Source: an uncultured Tenacibaculum sp. (GTDB lineage Bacteria > Bacteroidota > Bacteroidia > Flavobacteriales > Flavobacteriaceae). From it: a DNA stretch of 64,000 nt. Shown here piece after piece: positions 1 through 9,696 of this stretch (the first letter of the stretch is position 1; each line of letters opens with the position of its first letter). The notes under the pieces were generated by a model, which saw nothing but the letters and a program-made list of their open reading frames with translations, ran no database searches and was not told the origin of the DNA. The stretch is taken from contig NZ_CANNBW010000013.1 of NCBI RefSeq assembly GCF_947502995.1, forward strand, positions 1-64,000, read 5' to 3'. Both the position numbers and the translations under genes were made by a program.

Positions 1-35
1 TGAGTTCGCTTTTTCTTGGATTCATTGTTATTCAT
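1..35 (-). CDS. Possible 5' end of a gene running off the left edge
   Basis: On the minus strand an ATG at 35 opens a reading frame of eleven codons (MNNNESKKKRT) that continues beyond the window. It follows the terminator of the fabH-accB-accC unit, so a new gene here is plausible. The peptide is lysine-rich, but too little is visible to assign a product. Confidence 0.35.
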   Translation of the reverse strand, partial: MNNNESKKKRT

Positions 36-87
36 AAAATAAGTCTAAATTGTGTAAACTTATTTCAGGACGGGACACTATAAATAA

Positions 88-117
88 AAAAGACTGTCTA
101 ACAAGACAGCCTTTTTT
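88..117 (-). terminator. Rho-independent terminator after accC
   Basis: A GACTGTCT/AGACAGCC-type stem with a short AACA loop is flanked by A-run and T-run, so it could work in both directions. It lies just past the accC stop codon and most likely ends the fabH-accB-accC transcript. Confidence 0.8.
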
Positions 118-121
118 GAAT

Positions 122-1459
122 TTATTTAATTTCGAAATCTTCCATGAATTTCGTAGTGTAATTACCAGCTACGTAATCTGGATGATCCATTAATTGTCTG
201 TGGAAAGGAATTGTAGTTTTAATTCCTTCGATGATATACTCATCTAAAGCACGCTTCATTTTATTAATTGCTTCTTCACGAGTTTGTGCAGTTACAATTA
301 ATTTAGCGATCATAGAATCGTAGTTTGGTGGAATTGTATACCCAGCATATGCATGCGTATCAATACGAACTCCGTGACCACCTGGCTCATGGTAAGAAGT
401 AATCTTTCCAGGAGAAGGTCTAAAGTTCTTGTGAGGATCTTCTGCATTAATTCTACATTCGATCGAGTGTAACTGTGGAGTATAGTTTTTACCAGAAATA
501 GGCACTCCAGCAGCAACTAAAATTTGCTCACGAATTAAATCGTAATCAACAACCTCTTCAGTAATTGGATGCTCTACTTGAATACGAGTATTCATCTCCA
601 TAAAGTAGAAGTTACGGTGTTTGTCTACTAAGAATTCAACAGTACCAGCTCCTTCGTACTTAATATATTCAGCAGCTTTTACTGCAGCTTCTCCCATTGC
701 ATTTCTTAATTCATCTGTCATGAACGGAGAAGGAGTTTCCTCAGTTAATTTTTGGTGACGACGTTGTACAGAACAATCTCTTTCAGATAAGTGACAAGCC
801 TTACCAAATGAATCACCAACAATTTGAATTTCAATATGTCTTGGTTCTTCAATTAATTTTTCCATGTACATTCCGTCGTTTCCGAAAGAAGCTTTTGCTT
901 CCATACGAGCAGAATCCCAAGCAGGTTTTAAATCTTCCTTGTTCCACACGGCACGCATCCCTTTTCCACCACCACCAGCGGTAGCTTTTAACATTACAGG
1001 GAATCCCATATCAACGGCGATTTTTTCTGCTTCTTCGTAAGAATCTAAAATTCCTTCAGAACCAGGAATACAAGGTACACCTGCAGCAATCATTGTTGCT
1101 TTAGCTGTAGCTTTATCTCCCATTTTAGAAATCATTTCTTCTGAAGCTCCGATAAATTTAATTTCGTGCTCTTCACAAAGTTTAGAGAACTTTGCATTTT
1201 CAGAAAGGAATCCATAACCTGGGTGAATTGCATCTGCATTTGTAATTTCTGCAGCAGCAATAATTCTATCCATTTTTAAGTAAGATTCGTTACTTGGCGC
1301 AGGTCCAATACAAACTGCTTCATCAGCAAATCTTACATGTAAACTTTCTGCATCAGCCTTAGAGTAAACAGCTACTGTTTTTATACCCATTTCTTTACAG
1401 GTACGAATTACACGAAGTGCAATTTCACCTCTATTGGCAATTAATATTTTTTTAAACAT
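122..1459 (-). CDS. accC: Acetyl-CoA carboxylase biotin carboxylase subunit
   Basis: This subunit carboxylates the biotin carried on AccB, using ATP and bicarbonate, in the first committed step of fatty-acid synthesis. The 445-residue protein has the usual family length. It opens with the typical [17 protein letters not shown] segment, carries the glycine-rich ATP-grasp loop ([12 protein letters not shown]), and has the [14 protein letters not shown] active-site segment. It is the last gene of a fabH-accB-accC unit, 48 bp after accB and followed directly by a terminator. No oddity is visible. The assignment is by family motifs and context, and both agree. Confidence 0.97.
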   Translation of the reverse strand: MFKKILIANRGEIALRVIRTCKEMGIKTVAVYSKADAESLHVRFADEAVCIGPAPSNESYLKMDRIIAAAEITNADAIHPGYGFLSENAKFSKLCEEHEIKFIGASEEMISKMGDKATAKATMIAAGVPCIPGSEGILDSYEEAEKIAVDMGFPVMLKATAGGGGKGMRAVWNKEDLKPAWDSARMEAKASFGNDGMYMEKLIEEPRHIEIQIVGDSFGKACHLSERDCSVQRRHQKLTEETPSPFMTDELRNAMGEAAVKAAEYIKYEGAGTVEFLVDKHRNFYFMEMNTRIQVEHPITEEVVDYDLIREQILVAAGVPISGKNYTPQLHSIECRINAEDPHKNFRPSPGKITSYHEPGGHGVRIDTHAYAGYTIPPNYDSMIAKLIVTAQTREEAINKMKRALDEYIIEGIKTTIPFHRQLMDHPDYVAGNYTTKFMEDFEIK

Positions 1460-1507
1460 AATTGTAATAGTTAATTAATAGCTCAATCGATTAAGCTATA
1501 CGATAAA

Positions 1508-1981
1508 TTAAGATGGGTCAACTAAGAATAATGGTTGATCAAATTCAACAGGAGTTGAATCATCTACTAATACTTTTACGATTTTTCCTGAAACTTCAGA
1601 TTCAATCTCATTGAAAAGTTTCATTGCCTCAATGATACATACAGTATCTCCAGTTTTAATTTCATCTCCAACTTCTACAAAAACAGGCTTATCAGGAGAC
1701 GGCTTACGGTATAAAGTACCAATAATTGGAGATTTTATAGTAACGTATTTAGAATCGTCATCTGATTTAGCTGGTGCAGCTGGGGTAGCAGCTTCAGCAA
1801 CTGGTTGCGCAACTACTTGAGGAGCAGCAGCGATAGGTGCAGCAGCTTGAATAATTTTTGTCTCTGGTGCATCAGATCCAGTCTTAATGGTGATTTTTAC
1901 ATCATCCATTTCTAGCTTTACCTCGCTAGCGCCAGATTTTGCTACGAACTTAATAAGATTTTGAATTTCTTTAATGTCCAT
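1508..1981 (-). CDS. accB: Biotin carboxyl carrier protein of acetyl-CoA carboxylase
   Basis: AccB carries biotin between the carboxylase and the transferase halves of acetyl-CoA carboxylase. The 157-residue protein has an N-terminal helical segment, an Ala/Pro-rich flexible linker (about residues 45-72), and a C-terminal biotinyl domain. The domain contains the EAMK motif, in which Lys121 is the expected biotinylation site. It sits between fabH and accC, in the order usual for Bacteroidota. Confidence 0.97.
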   Translation of the reverse strand: MDIKEIQNLIKFVAKSGASEVKLEMDDVKITIKTGSDAPETKIIQAAAPIAAAPQVVAQPVAEAATPAAPAKSDDDSKYVTIKSPIIGTLYRKPSPDKPVFVEVGDEIKTGDTVCIIEAMKLFNEIESEVSGKIVKVLVDDSTPVEFDQPLFLVDPS

Positions 1982-2006
1982 TGTCTATAATTTTAGTTGA
2001 TTGTGT

Positions 2007-3002
2007 CTATTTATTATACGCCCATTTTAAGTAGATAGCTCCCCAAGTGAAACCACCACCAAATGCAGCAAAAATTAAATTATCACCTTTTTTAAGTTCT
2101 TTTTCATAGTCTGCAAGTAATAATGGTAAAGTAGCAGAAGTTGTATTTCCATACCTACTTATGTTCATCATTACTTTTTCTTCAGCTAAACCAATTCTGT
2201 TGGCAGTAGCTTCAATAATTCTTTTATTAGCTTGATGAGGAACTAACCAATTTACAGTTTCTTTAGTTAAATTGTTTCGTTCTAATATTTTCTCCGATAC
2301 ATCTGCCATGTTAGAAACTGCGAACTTAAATACAGTTCTACCTTCTTGATGCACGTAATGTTGATTGTTCTTAATTGTTTCTTCAGAAGTAGGTAAAATA
2401 GAACCTCCTGCGTCAATCTTTAAGAATTCTCTTCCGATACCATCACTTCTTAAATATTCATCTTGGAATCCTAAACCTTCTTCATTAGGTTCAAATAAAG
2501 CAGCTCCAGCCCCATCACCAAAAATGATACATGTTGCTCTATCTGTATAGTCTATAATAGAAGACATTTTATCTGCTCCAATTAATAATACTTTTTTATA
2601 TCTACCAGATTCTATATAACTAGAAGCTGTAGACATACCATATAAAAAGCTTGAACAAGCTGCTTGTAAATCGTAAGCGAATGCATTTACAGCTCCAATT
2701 TTAGTAGCTGTATATACTGCTGTCGACGCAACTAACATATCAGGTGTTGCAGTTGCTACAATAACTAAATCAATCTCTTCTGGATTAATATTATTCTTGC
2801 TTATTAAATCTTCAGCTGCTTTAATGGCTAAGTAAGAAGTACCTTCGCCTTCTTTCTTTAATATTCTTCTTTCTTTAATTCCGGTTCTTGAGGTGATCCA
2901 CTCATCGTTGGTATCTACCATAGTTTCCAACTCTTGGTTGGTTAGAATGTAGTCAGGAACATATTTTCCTACTGCTGTAATTGCTGCAGTTATTTTAGCC
3001 AT
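2007..3002 (-). CDS. fabH: Beta-ketoacyl-ACP synthase III
   Basis: FabH condenses an acyl-CoA starter with malonyl-ACP to begin fatty-acid chains. In this 331-residue protein the nucleophilic cysteine is Cys116, in the DLQAACSSFLYGM segment. The catalytic histidine lies in VPHQANKRI and the asparagine in the GNTTSAT segment, giving a complete Cys-His-Asn triad. It is the first gene of the fabH-accB-accC unit. A TACTTTTG box lies 29 bp upstream of its ATG, and a terminator separates it from rpmF, so it has its own promoter here. Confidence 0.96.
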   Translation of the reverse strand: MAKITAAITAVGKYVPDYILTNQELETMVDTNDEWITSRTGIKERRILKKEGEGTSYLAIKAAEDLISKNNINPEEIDLVIVATATPDMLVASTAVYTATKIGAVNAFAYDLQAACSSFLYGMSTASSYIESGRYKKVLLIGADKMSSIIDYTDRATCIIFGDGAGAALFEPNEEGLGFQDEYLRSDGIGREFLKIDAGGSILPTSEETIKNNQHYVHQEGRTVFKFAVSNMADVSEKILERNNLTKETVNWLVPHQANKRIIEATANRIGLAEEKVMMNISRYGNTTSATLPLLLADYEKELKKGDNLIFAAFGGGFTWGAIYLKWAYNK

Positions 3003-3030
3003 GTTTGTTACTTATAGTAAATTTAGTTTT

Positions 3031-3038
3031 CAAAAGTA
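3031..3038 (-). promoter_or_regulatory. -7 box of the fabH-accB-accC promoter
   Basis: On the minus strand the octamer TACTTTTG fits the Bacteroidota TAnnTTTG -7 element. It lies between the rpmF terminator and the fabH start. The -33 element is weak (TTTC about 19 bp upstream). Confidence 0.6.
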
Positions 3039-3062
3039 GTGATTTTTTTTTCACTTGAAAAC

Positions 3063-3096
3063 GAAAAAAACGCCAAAAACTTTCGTTTTTGACGTT
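3063..3096 (-). terminator. Terminator after rpmF
   Basis: On the minus strand a 12-bp stem (AACGTCAAAAAC / GTTTTTGGCGTT, one mismatch) with a GAAA tetraloop is followed by a T-run. It ends the DUF177-rpmF transcript before the fabH promoter. Confidence 0.8.
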
Positions 3097-3138
3097 AAAT
3101 ATGTTAAACTATAAAATCTTTATAGAAGTTATAATGTA

Positions 3139-3333
3139 TTAAGCTTCAGCTTCAGTACTATCGATTACCACTTGACCACGGTAATATAATTTACCTTCAT
3201 GCCAGTGAGCTCTGTGATATAAATGTGCTTCTCCAGTAGTAGGATCAACAGCTATCTGAGGCATAGTAGCTTTATAGTGAGTTCTTCTCTTATCTCTTCT
3301 AGTTTTTGATATTTTTCTCTTAGGATGTGCCAT
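3139..3333 (-). CDS. rpmF: 50S ribosomal protein L32
   Basis: This small basic ribosomal protein of the large subunit has 64 residues. The N-terminus [21 protein letters not shown] is the family signature. It follows the DUF177 gene with a single-base gap, the usual DUF177-rpmF arrangement in bacteria. It lacks the four zinc-binding cysteines of some L32 forms, which is normal for the non-zinc type. Confidence 0.96.
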   Translation of the reverse strand: MAHPKRKISKTRRDKRRTHYKATMPQIAVDPTTGEAHLYHRAHWHEGKLYYRGQVVIDSTEAEA

Positions 3334-3334
3334 T

Positions 3335-3877
3335 TTATGTGTTTTTTCCTGTTAGTAAATCTTTTAACTTATCCCATCTCGGGTCGGTTGACTCATCTTC
3401 AACCGGTTTCTCTTTATTAATCTCTAATTCCTTAAGTCTCTTTAAAGTTTCAGACTCCATTGTTCCATTGACTACATCTGGATGTACTCTTTTCTTAGGA
3501 ACGGAAAGAATTATTAGTTCATAAATATATTGAGCAATATTTAATTGATATTCTTCATGAGGAATGATTAAAATTTCTTCATTTTCATCGTTAAATTCTT
3601 GTCCGAACTTAACAATCAATTTATAATCTCCTTCAATTGGTTGATCAAATAATTCACTTGTTAAATCACAAGGTACGTTTACAGATCCACTAATTGAGAA
3701 CAAAACTTCAAATAAAGTACTCTTTTTTATGAACTCAACGTCAACTATAACATTAGTTTCGTTGAATTCTTCATACTGAAATTCTTTAAAGAACGTGTTG
3801 TCAATTTGGTATTGAAACTCGTGGCTACCTTCTTTTAAGCCTACAAAAGGAATACTATATTCTTTTAAACCTTTCAT
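3335..3877 (-). CDS. DUF177 (YceD-family) protein
   Basis: The family is linked to 23S rRNA metabolism in bacteria and plants. The 180-residue protein is acidic and contains the conserved core [24 protein letters not shown]. It has the usual ERKK-poor C-terminal segment with RWDKLKDLL. It is immediately upstream of rpmF, the diagnostic neighbour for this family. A TATATTTG box lies 22 bp upstream of the start, so the pair forms its own unit. The precise molecular role is not settled. Confidence 0.88.
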   Translation of the reverse strand: MKGLKEYSIPFVGLKEGSHEFQYQIDNTFFKEFQYEEFNETNVIVDVEFIKKSTLFEVLFSISGSVNVPCDLTSELFDQPIEGDYKLIVKFGQEFNDENEEILIIPHEEYQLNIAQYIYELIILSVPKKRVHPDVVNGTMESETLKRLKELEINKEKPVEDESTDPRWDKLKDLLTGKNT

Positions 3878-3899
3878 TTACAATATCAATTTGAGGGCG

Positions 3900-3907
3900 C
3901 AAATATA
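3900..3907 (-). promoter_or_regulatory. -7 box of the DUF177-rpmF promoter
   Basis: The octamer TATATTTG on the minus strand matches TAnnTTTG and lies in the AT-rich 63-bp gap downstream of pdxA. No convincing -33 TTTG is visible. Confidence 0.55.
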
Positions 3908-3940
3908 ATAAAATATTTTTTTAAAAAAGAAGAATTAGAA

Positions 3941-4975
3941 CTATTTTGATTTTAATGTATTCGACTCTAATTCAATATTTTCTTTTCTGTTTCTATAAAT
4001 TTTTAAAGAACTAAATAAAGCTTCTTTAAAAGATTCTACGTTTGCCTTGTTTTTTCCTGCAATATCAAAACCTGTCCCATGGTCTGGAGAAGTTCTAATT
4101 CTGTTAAGTCCAGCAGTGAAATTTACACCGTTTCCAAAGGATAAGGCTTTGAAAGGAGCTAATCCTTGATCGTGATACATTGCTAAAACTCCATCAAATT
4201 GCTGATAAGTCTTAGAGCCAAAGAAACCATCAGCAGCATAAGGTCCGAAAACCATTTTTCCAGTTTTTTTAATCTCAGTTATTGTTGGACGTATAATATC
4301 GTCGTCTTCTTTACCCATTACACCTTTATCTCCACAATGAGGATTTAATCCTAAAATAGCAATTTTTGGTTTATTAATGCTAAAATCTCTTTTTAAAGAT
4401 TGATGCATTATGTTTACTTTTTTCTTTATCAATTCTGGTGTAATAAGTTCTGTAACTTTAGAAACAGGCACATGACCTGTGATTAAACCTATTCTTAAAT
4501 CTTCACACATTAATATCATTAAGCTTTCACCTTCTAATTCATTTTCTAAAAATTCTGTGTGTCCAGGGAAATTAAACTCCTTCGATTGTATGTTTTCTTT
4601 ATTTATAGGAGCGGTTAATAATACATTAATAGTATCGTTTTTAAGTGCTTTAATTGCCATGCTTAAAGACTTTAATGCATATTTTCCTCCTTCGGGAGTT
4701 ATTTTACCAAGTTCTACTTTTACATCTTCTTTCCAAATATTTAGTAGATTGATTTTTCCATGTACAATTTTATCTAAAGATTGAATGCCATGGATACTGT
4801 TATTTAAGTTTAATGCTTTTTTATGGAATGAAATAACTTTGTTAGAGCCGAAAATAACAGGAGTACAAAATTCTAACATTCTTTTATCTTCAAATGTTTT
4901 AAGAATTACTTCTACACCTATACCATTAATATCACCTATTGAGATTCCGACAATAATTTTATTCGTTTTTTCCAT
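3941..4975 (-). CDS. pdxA: 4-hydroxythreonine-4-phosphate dehydrogenase
   Basis: PdxA oxidises 4-phosphohydroxy-L-threonine in the DXP-dependent route to pyridoxal phosphate. The 344-residue protein shows the family landmarks: an IGISIGDINGIG-type N-terminus, GHTEFLENEL (substrate and metal histidine), GLNPHCGDKG, and MYHDQGLAPFK. It is divergent from ribE across a 57-bp gap holding back-to-back -7 boxes. All expected metal-binding histidines appear present. Confidence 0.95.
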   Translation of the reverse strand: MEKTNKIIVGISIGDINGIGVEVILKTFEDKRMLEFCTPVIFGSNKVISFHKKALNLNNSIHGIQSLDKIVHGKINLLNIWKEDVKVELGKITPEGGKYALKSLSMAIKALKNDTINVLLTAPINKENIQSKEFNFPGHTEFLENELEGESLMILMCEDLRIGLITGHVPVSKVTELITPELIKKKVNIMHQSLKRDFSINKPKIAILGLNPHCGDKGVMGKEDDDIIRPTITEIKKTGKMVFGPYAADGFFGSKTYQQFDGVLAMYHDQGLAPFKALSFGNGVNFTAGLNRIRTSPDHGTGFDIAGKNKANVESFKEALFSSLKIYRNRKENIELESNTLKSK

Positions 4976-4994
4976 ATTTAGAATACCTATGTTG

Positions 4995-5002
4995 TATTTT
5001 TG
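4995..5002 (+). promoter_or_regulatory. -7 box of the ribE promoter
   Basis: TATTTTTG matches the TAnnTTTG consensus and lies 30 bp before the ribE ATG. Confidence 0.5.
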
Positions 5003-5009
5003 ATGTTAA

Positions 5010-5017
5010 CAAAAGTA
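5010..5017 (-). promoter_or_regulatory. -7 box of the pdxA promoter
   Basis: The minus-strand octamer TACTTTTG lies 34 bp upstream of the pdxA ATG. It is interleaved with the ribE -7 box, making a compact divergent promoter pair. Confidence 0.5.
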
Positions 5018-5032
5018 ACTAAATTTTAAGGA

Positions 5033-5623
5033 ATGTTTACAGGTATAATTGAAACACTTGCAAGTGTAACTGAGCTTAAGAAAGAACAAGAGAATATTCA
5101 TATTTCTTTAAAGAGTGAAATTACTAACGAATTAAAAATTGATCAAAGTGTTGCTCATAATGGTGTTTGTTTAACTGTTGTAGCAATTGATAATGACGAA
5201 TATACTGTTACAGCTATTAAAGAGACTATTGATAAAAGTAATATAGGAGATTTAAAAGTAGGAGATGAGGTTAATTTAGAAAGAGCAATGAAGTTAGGAG
5301 ATCGTTTAGATGGTCATATTGTTCAAGGTCATGTTGATCAAACAGGTTTTTGTAAAGATATCAAAGACGAAGGTGGAAGTACTGTTTTTACTTTTGAATA
5401 TAATTCAGAGTTAAATAATGTTACAATAGAAAAAGGATCAATAACTGTAAATGGAGTAAGTTTAACCGTTGTAAACTCTAAATTAAATGAATTTAGCGTA
5501 GCAATTATTCCTTATACTTTAGAACATACAGTTTTTAAACATTTTGAAGTTGGAACAAAAGTGAATTTAGAGTTTGATGTTATAGGTAAGTATGTGGCAA
5601 GACTTCAAGAGTTTAGAAGTTAA
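5033..5623 (+). CDS. ribE: Riboflavin synthase alpha subunit
   Basis: This enzyme dismutates two 6,7-dimethyl-8-ribityllumazine molecules to riboflavin. The 196-residue protein has the diagnostic MFTGIIE N-terminus. It contains two repeated lumazine-binding barrels, with HNGVCLTV near residue 45 and VNGVSLTVV near residue 140, each followed by NLE(R/F). No FMN riboswitch is visible upstream. It stands alone, between pdxA (divergent) and the M48 peptidase. Confidence 0.95.
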   Translation: MFTGIIETLASVTELKKEQENIHISLKSEITNELKIDQSVAHNGVCLTVVAIDNDEYTVTAIKETIDKSNIGDLKVGDEVNLERAMKLGDRLDGHIVQGHVDQTGFCKDIKDEGGSTVFTFEYNSELNNVTIEKGSITVNGVSLTVVNSKLNEFSVAIIPYTLEHTVFKHFEVGTKVNLEFDVIGKYVARLQEFRS

Positions 5624-5711
5624 CATTTAAAATAGCTTTTAAATATTTAGCGTTGAAGTAAAAGTAGTTTTTTAGATAATTATTCTATATTTAGACTTTA
5701 AATAATTAACT

Positions 5712-8700
5712 ATGAAAAGCTTATATAAGAGAATCTCTGCCGAGGTTCCTAGTGACTACACCAAACCTTCACAATCGTTTAAAAAGCATGTTTGGCTTTC
5801 AGTTCTAGGATTGTTAGCCTTTATTGTTTTGTATTTAGGTCTTACGATATGGTTTGGGCGATTGGCTTACAATTTAGCAATGGATGCCCATAATTTTGAT
5901 GGTCATTTTTTCAATTATCTTTTGGCTTTTGGATTTGGCTTTCTGTCACTATTCATGGCAAAATCATTATTCTTTCTTAATAAAAGAGAAGATAATCCAA
6001 TTCATAAATACGTAACGGAAAAAGAAGAACCTGTTTTATTTGATTATTTATATCAATTAGCAGATGAAGCTGGAGCTCCAAAACCAAACAAAGTTTTTCT
6101 AACAGATAGAGTTAACGCAAGTGTATCTTATGATATTTCTTTAATTAATTTAATTTTTCCTTCAAAAAAGAATTTGGAAATAGGATTAGGGATTACTAAT
6201 GTTTTAAGTTTGGGAGAATTAAAAGCAGTTTTAGCTCATGAATTTGGACATTTTGCGCAACGTTCCATGCTTTTGGGAAGGTATGTTTATGTAGTACAAC
6301 AAATTGCAGCACGTATTGTTGGTAAAAGAGATGCTTTTGATTCTTTTTTAGCAGGCTTGTCGAGAATAGATCTTCGTATTGCCTGGATAGGCTGGATATT
6401 ATCAATCTTAGTTTGGTCTGTAAGATCATTTATAGAAATATGTTTTCGCGTAGTTGTAGTTGCTGAAAGGGCTTTGTCTCGTGAAATGGAATTTCAAGCA
6501 GATTTAGTTGCTGTTTCTTTAACTGGAAGTGACGCTTTAATTCATGCGTTATACAAATTACAGGTGGCAGATGAAGCTCATGAAAACGCAATTCAGTGTA
6601 TGAGTGAGTTGTTAGGTGAAAAAAAAGCCATAAAAGATATGTATACTTTACAAAGTAATTACATTGAAAGAATGGCTGTTATATTGAACGATCCTGCTTA
6701 TGGGAAATCTCCTAAAGTACCAGATCAATTTCCAGAAGAAAATAGAATTTTTGCCAATAAAAAATACAATCCGCCAAAGATGTGGGCAACTCACCCTGCA
6801 GATATTGATAGAGAAAATAATGCAAAAAAGAACTATATTTTTGAAGAGATCGATGAAAGATCTTCTTGGGAGTTATTTTCTGATCCAAAGTTTTATAGGG
6901 AGGAAATGACAAAACGTTTGATTAGTACAGCTAAAGTTGAAACTATAGATGAGGTTGAAGAGGAAGGAATTAAATATCAGAATAAATCATATTTCGATTG
7001 GACGTTTCTTGAACCAGAGTACAACTCTAATTTTTTAAATAGATTTCCATTTCAAAATTTTGAATCGTATGAAGATTTGCTAAATAAGGAAATAAAAGAT
7101 GTTGATTTAAGTACTGCAGTAAGTAAATTATATCCACATTATATAAGTAATGACATACAGGAATTGCAAGAATTAGAAGAGGAAATTATTGCTTTAGAAG
7201 TGAGTAAAGACGAATCTTTAACTTTAGAGAAAAGAAAAATATGGCATAGAGGAAACGAGGTTAAGAGAAAAGATATTCCTGAAATATTAAAAGAGTTAAA
7301 AGAAGAAGTAGCTGTAATCAGAGAGAAACTAAAAGAACACGATGTTTTATGTAGATCTACTTTTCAGAAGTTAGCTAAAGAAGTAGATCAAAGTTGGGCA
7401 GATTATCATGAAAGATTGATCAAGCTTGTGCATTATAGTGAACATACTATGGCAAACTTAAAAGATGTGATGCGCAAGTATAATAATGTAATGGGTATTG
7501 CTTTAGCTGATGGAAATGTTTCAGACGACGAATTGGTTAGTATTTTATCTATAGGTGATACTTATCACATAACGCTAAGAAGAATATATAAACATGCCGA
7601 AACTTTTACATTGAATAACACGCTATTGAAAAATATGAATATTGATCATTATAATAGTTTGTTTGAAGAGTTTAAGTTGCCGCCTCCTAGTAAAGAGAAT
7701 ATTAATGAGTGGGTACAGGTTGTAGACGGATGGGCTTCTGTTGCTTTAGCAGCTTTGAATAAATTGAGAAATGAATCTTTAGAATTACTATTAGAGACTG
7801 AGAAATATATAAAACAAGCTTACGCAGAAAAACTTACTGAAAAAACTACAGCGGTAATTAAAGGTTTTCCAGATCGTTACGATACATTAATTCCGGGAAA
7901 GGAGAGGAAACTACAAACAAAATTAGGTATTTGGGATCGTTTTGTAACTGGAGATGGAATTATACCTTCCATAGCAAAGTTTGGAATATCAGGAGGTATT
8001 GTGTTTGCGGCAATTTTCTTTGGAAATCGTTCGCAAAAATTACCTTTATATATTTATAATGGATTACAGACTACAGTAAGTGTAACCGTTGGAAGTGAAT
8101 TTTTCGAGATTGAACCTAATTATAACGAAGAATTACTAATCAATTATGGAACAAAATACATTATCAAAGCTAAAAATTCTGAAGGACAAATTATTGATAG
8201 TCTTAATTTTTCAATGAATGAGCATTCTGCTTATATGTACAACGTAGCTAATGCTGCTGTGATGATGAAATATCCTGTTTTTTATGGTGTTGGAGCTTTT
8301 ACAAGTCCAAAAAGTGAGACAGAATTATTAAATGAAAATAAAATATTTCCTATAAAGGCAGATTATATATTAGTAGAACCACCTCAAGAAATTTCTATGC
8401 CTTCAGGAGTAAGTGTAGAGAGAAAAGATGTGTTGTTGGCGTACAGTGAGCAAGATCCGCAAGAATTGTTGTCAATTTTGAAAGATGAAGATCAGATTTC
8501 AGAAATGATTGAAACTCATGTAAAGTGGGATGATGATGATAGTAAACAAATTGTAAATTGGTTATACTCTTTAAGAGGAACAAAAGAAGGTTTAGCGGTT
8601 TTAAATTCAAGACTCAACAGGAATCCAAAGGAATTTATTAGTTTAAGAGCGTTACAAGATTTATCTGACTCTACAGCTCACAAAGATATTTGTAATAAAC

Positions 8701-9548
8701 ATGTAGAACTTGCTCGAGAAGAACCAGATAACCCAGATTTATATTATTTATCAATTCGATGTATCAAGGATGAGAAATTGAAAGATAGTAAGTTTTTAGA
8801 AGGGTATAAAAAATGGAATCAACACAATTGGCTGGCATATGCTTCTGGATATATTTATACACAAAAAAATAATCTAGAAGAAGCATATGAGGCTTACAGA
8901 GTTGCTGCCAAAGGTAATCCAACCATAAGATCAATGATAGCTTTAGATGTTGAAAGAATAAAAAGAATCTTGAATTTAAAAGGAAAAAAACGATACAGAA
9001 CTATAATAAAAAATGAACAAGTAAAATATTATCAAAATCTAGAATTAGGTAAAATTGAAAATGGCGAAAATAATCCAGATTATATCTTTTATCTCATAAA
9101 TAATGGTAAGATTGATGAGGCTTATAAATTGGTAAAAAAATATGGAGAGCGTATGAGCTATGTGAATTATTTTATAGCTGCATCAAAAGGAGTAAAGAAG
9201 GATTTAAGAGATAAACTAATTCGAAATTTAGATATTAACCAGCTTAATTATAATTCTGTTTGGCCTGTTTTAGGATTACATGTTTTAGATAATAAAGATT
9301 ACACAGACTTATTACCTATTTTTCAACCATTAGATATGGAAGCGAAAGATGTTAATAAATTAATCTCTTTAATAAAGCAAAGAGATTTTTCTGGAGTAGA
9401 TAATCGTATTCAAAACTTAACAACTCAGTGGAAAGCTCAAGTTTATGTTTTATCTAGTATTATTCAAAAAGGAAATATTCCAACTAACTGGAAAAAAGTG
9501 ATTAAAGGAGGGTTGTTTATATCTGAAAAACCTTATTTAGGACTTTAA
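5712..9548 (+). CDS. Very large M48-family membrane metallopeptidase
   Basis: This 1278-residue protein has hydrophobic segments at about residues 28-48 and 70-90, then a zinc-peptidase domain with HEFGH (176-180), and more membrane segments near 225-245. The third zinc ligand would be the glutamate of SREMEFQADLVAV. This matches HtpX/Ste24-like M48 peptidases, which act on membrane or surface proteins. Family members are usually 280-450 residues. Here some 900 extra residues follow: helical/coiled-coil sequence with KLAKEVDQSW, another membrane segment near residue 760, and a C-terminal helical-repeat region resembling tetratricopeptides. A single gene with its own terminator; the substrate is unknown. 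Confidence 0.8.
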   Translation: MKSLYKRISAEVPSDYTKPSQSFKKHVWLSVLGLLAFIVLYLGLTIWFGRLAYNLAMDAHNFDGHFFNYLLAFGFGFLSLFMAKSLFFLNKREDNPIHKYVTEKEEPVLFDYLYQLADEAGAPKPNKVFLTDRVNASVSYDISLINLIFPSKKNLEIGLGITNVLSLGELKAVLAHEFGHFAQRSMLLGRYVYVVQQIAARIVGKRDAFDSFLAGLSRIDLRIAWIGWILSILVWSVRSFIEICFRVVVVAERALSREMEFQADLVAVSLTGSDALIHALYKLQVADEAHENAIQCMSELLGEKKAIKDMYTLQSNYIERMAVILNDPAYGKSPKVPDQFPEENRIFANKKYNPPKMWATHPADIDRENNAKKNYIFEEIDERSSWELFSDPKFYREEMTKRLISTAKVETIDEVEEEGIKYQNKSYFDWTFLEPEYNSNFLNRFPFQNFESYEDLLNKEIKDVDLSTAVSKLYPHYISNDIQELQELEEEIIALEVSKDESLTLEKRKIWHRGNEVKRKDIPEILKELKEEVAVIREKLKEHDVLCRSTFQKLAKEVDQSWADYHERLIKLVHYSEHTMANLKDVMRKYNNVMGIALADGNVSDDELVSILSIGDTYHITLRRIYKHAETFTLNNTLLKNMNIDHYNSLFEEFKLPPPSKENINEWVQVVDGWASVALAALNKLRNESLELLLETEKYIKQAYAEKLTEKTTAVIKGFPDRYDTLIPGKERKLQTKLGIWDRFVTGDGIIPSIAKFGISGGIVFAAIFFGNRSQKLPLYIYNGLQTTVSVTVGSEFFEIEPNYNEELLINYGTKYIIKAKNSEGQIIDSLNFSMNEHSAYMYNVANAAVMMKYPVFYGVGAFTSPKSETELLNENKIFPIKADYILVEPPQEISMPSGVSVERKDVLLAYSEQDPQELLSILKDEDQISEMIETHVKWDDDDSKQIVNWLYSLRGTKEGLAVLNSRLNRNPKEFISLRALQDLSDSTAHKDICNKHVELAREEPDNPDLYYLSIRCIKDEKLKDSKFLEGYKKWNQHNWLAYASGYIYTQKNNLEEAYEAYRVAAKGNPTIRSMIALDVERIKRILNLKGKKRYRTIIKNEQVKYYQNLELGKIENGENNPDYIFYLINNGKIDEAYKLVKKYGERMSYVNYFIAASKGVKKDLRDKLIRNLDINQLNYNSVWPVLGLHVLDNKDYTDLLPIFQPLDMEAKDVNKLISLIKQRDFSGVDNRIQNLTTQWKAQVYVLSSIIQKGNIPTNWKKVIKGGLFISEKPYLGL

Positions 9549-9587
9549 TTTATTATAATATTTAAAAACATTAGAATTGTAAAAATA

Positions 9588-9616
9588 AGAAAGACTACCT
9601 TTTTGGTAGTCTTTCT
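9588..9616 (+). terminator. Terminator after the M48 peptidase gene
   Basis: A 12-bp perfect stem AGAAAGACTACC/GGTAGTCTTTCT encloses a five-T loop 40 bp past the stop codon. The stem has no long T-run on the plus strand, so it may mainly separate the convergent transcripts of the peptidase and the peptide cassette. Confidence 0.6.
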
Positions 9617-9696
9617 GCTTATATAAATGAATGTAAATTGGAATAATTAATTCTTACATTCGGATAGAAGGTTCAAAGTTTAATTCACTTTTTTGT

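Noticed and set aside
310..516. Minus-strand reading frame inside accC
   Set aside because: It is out of frame with accC, which has all catalytic motifs, and its peptide matches nothing. Shadow of the real gene.
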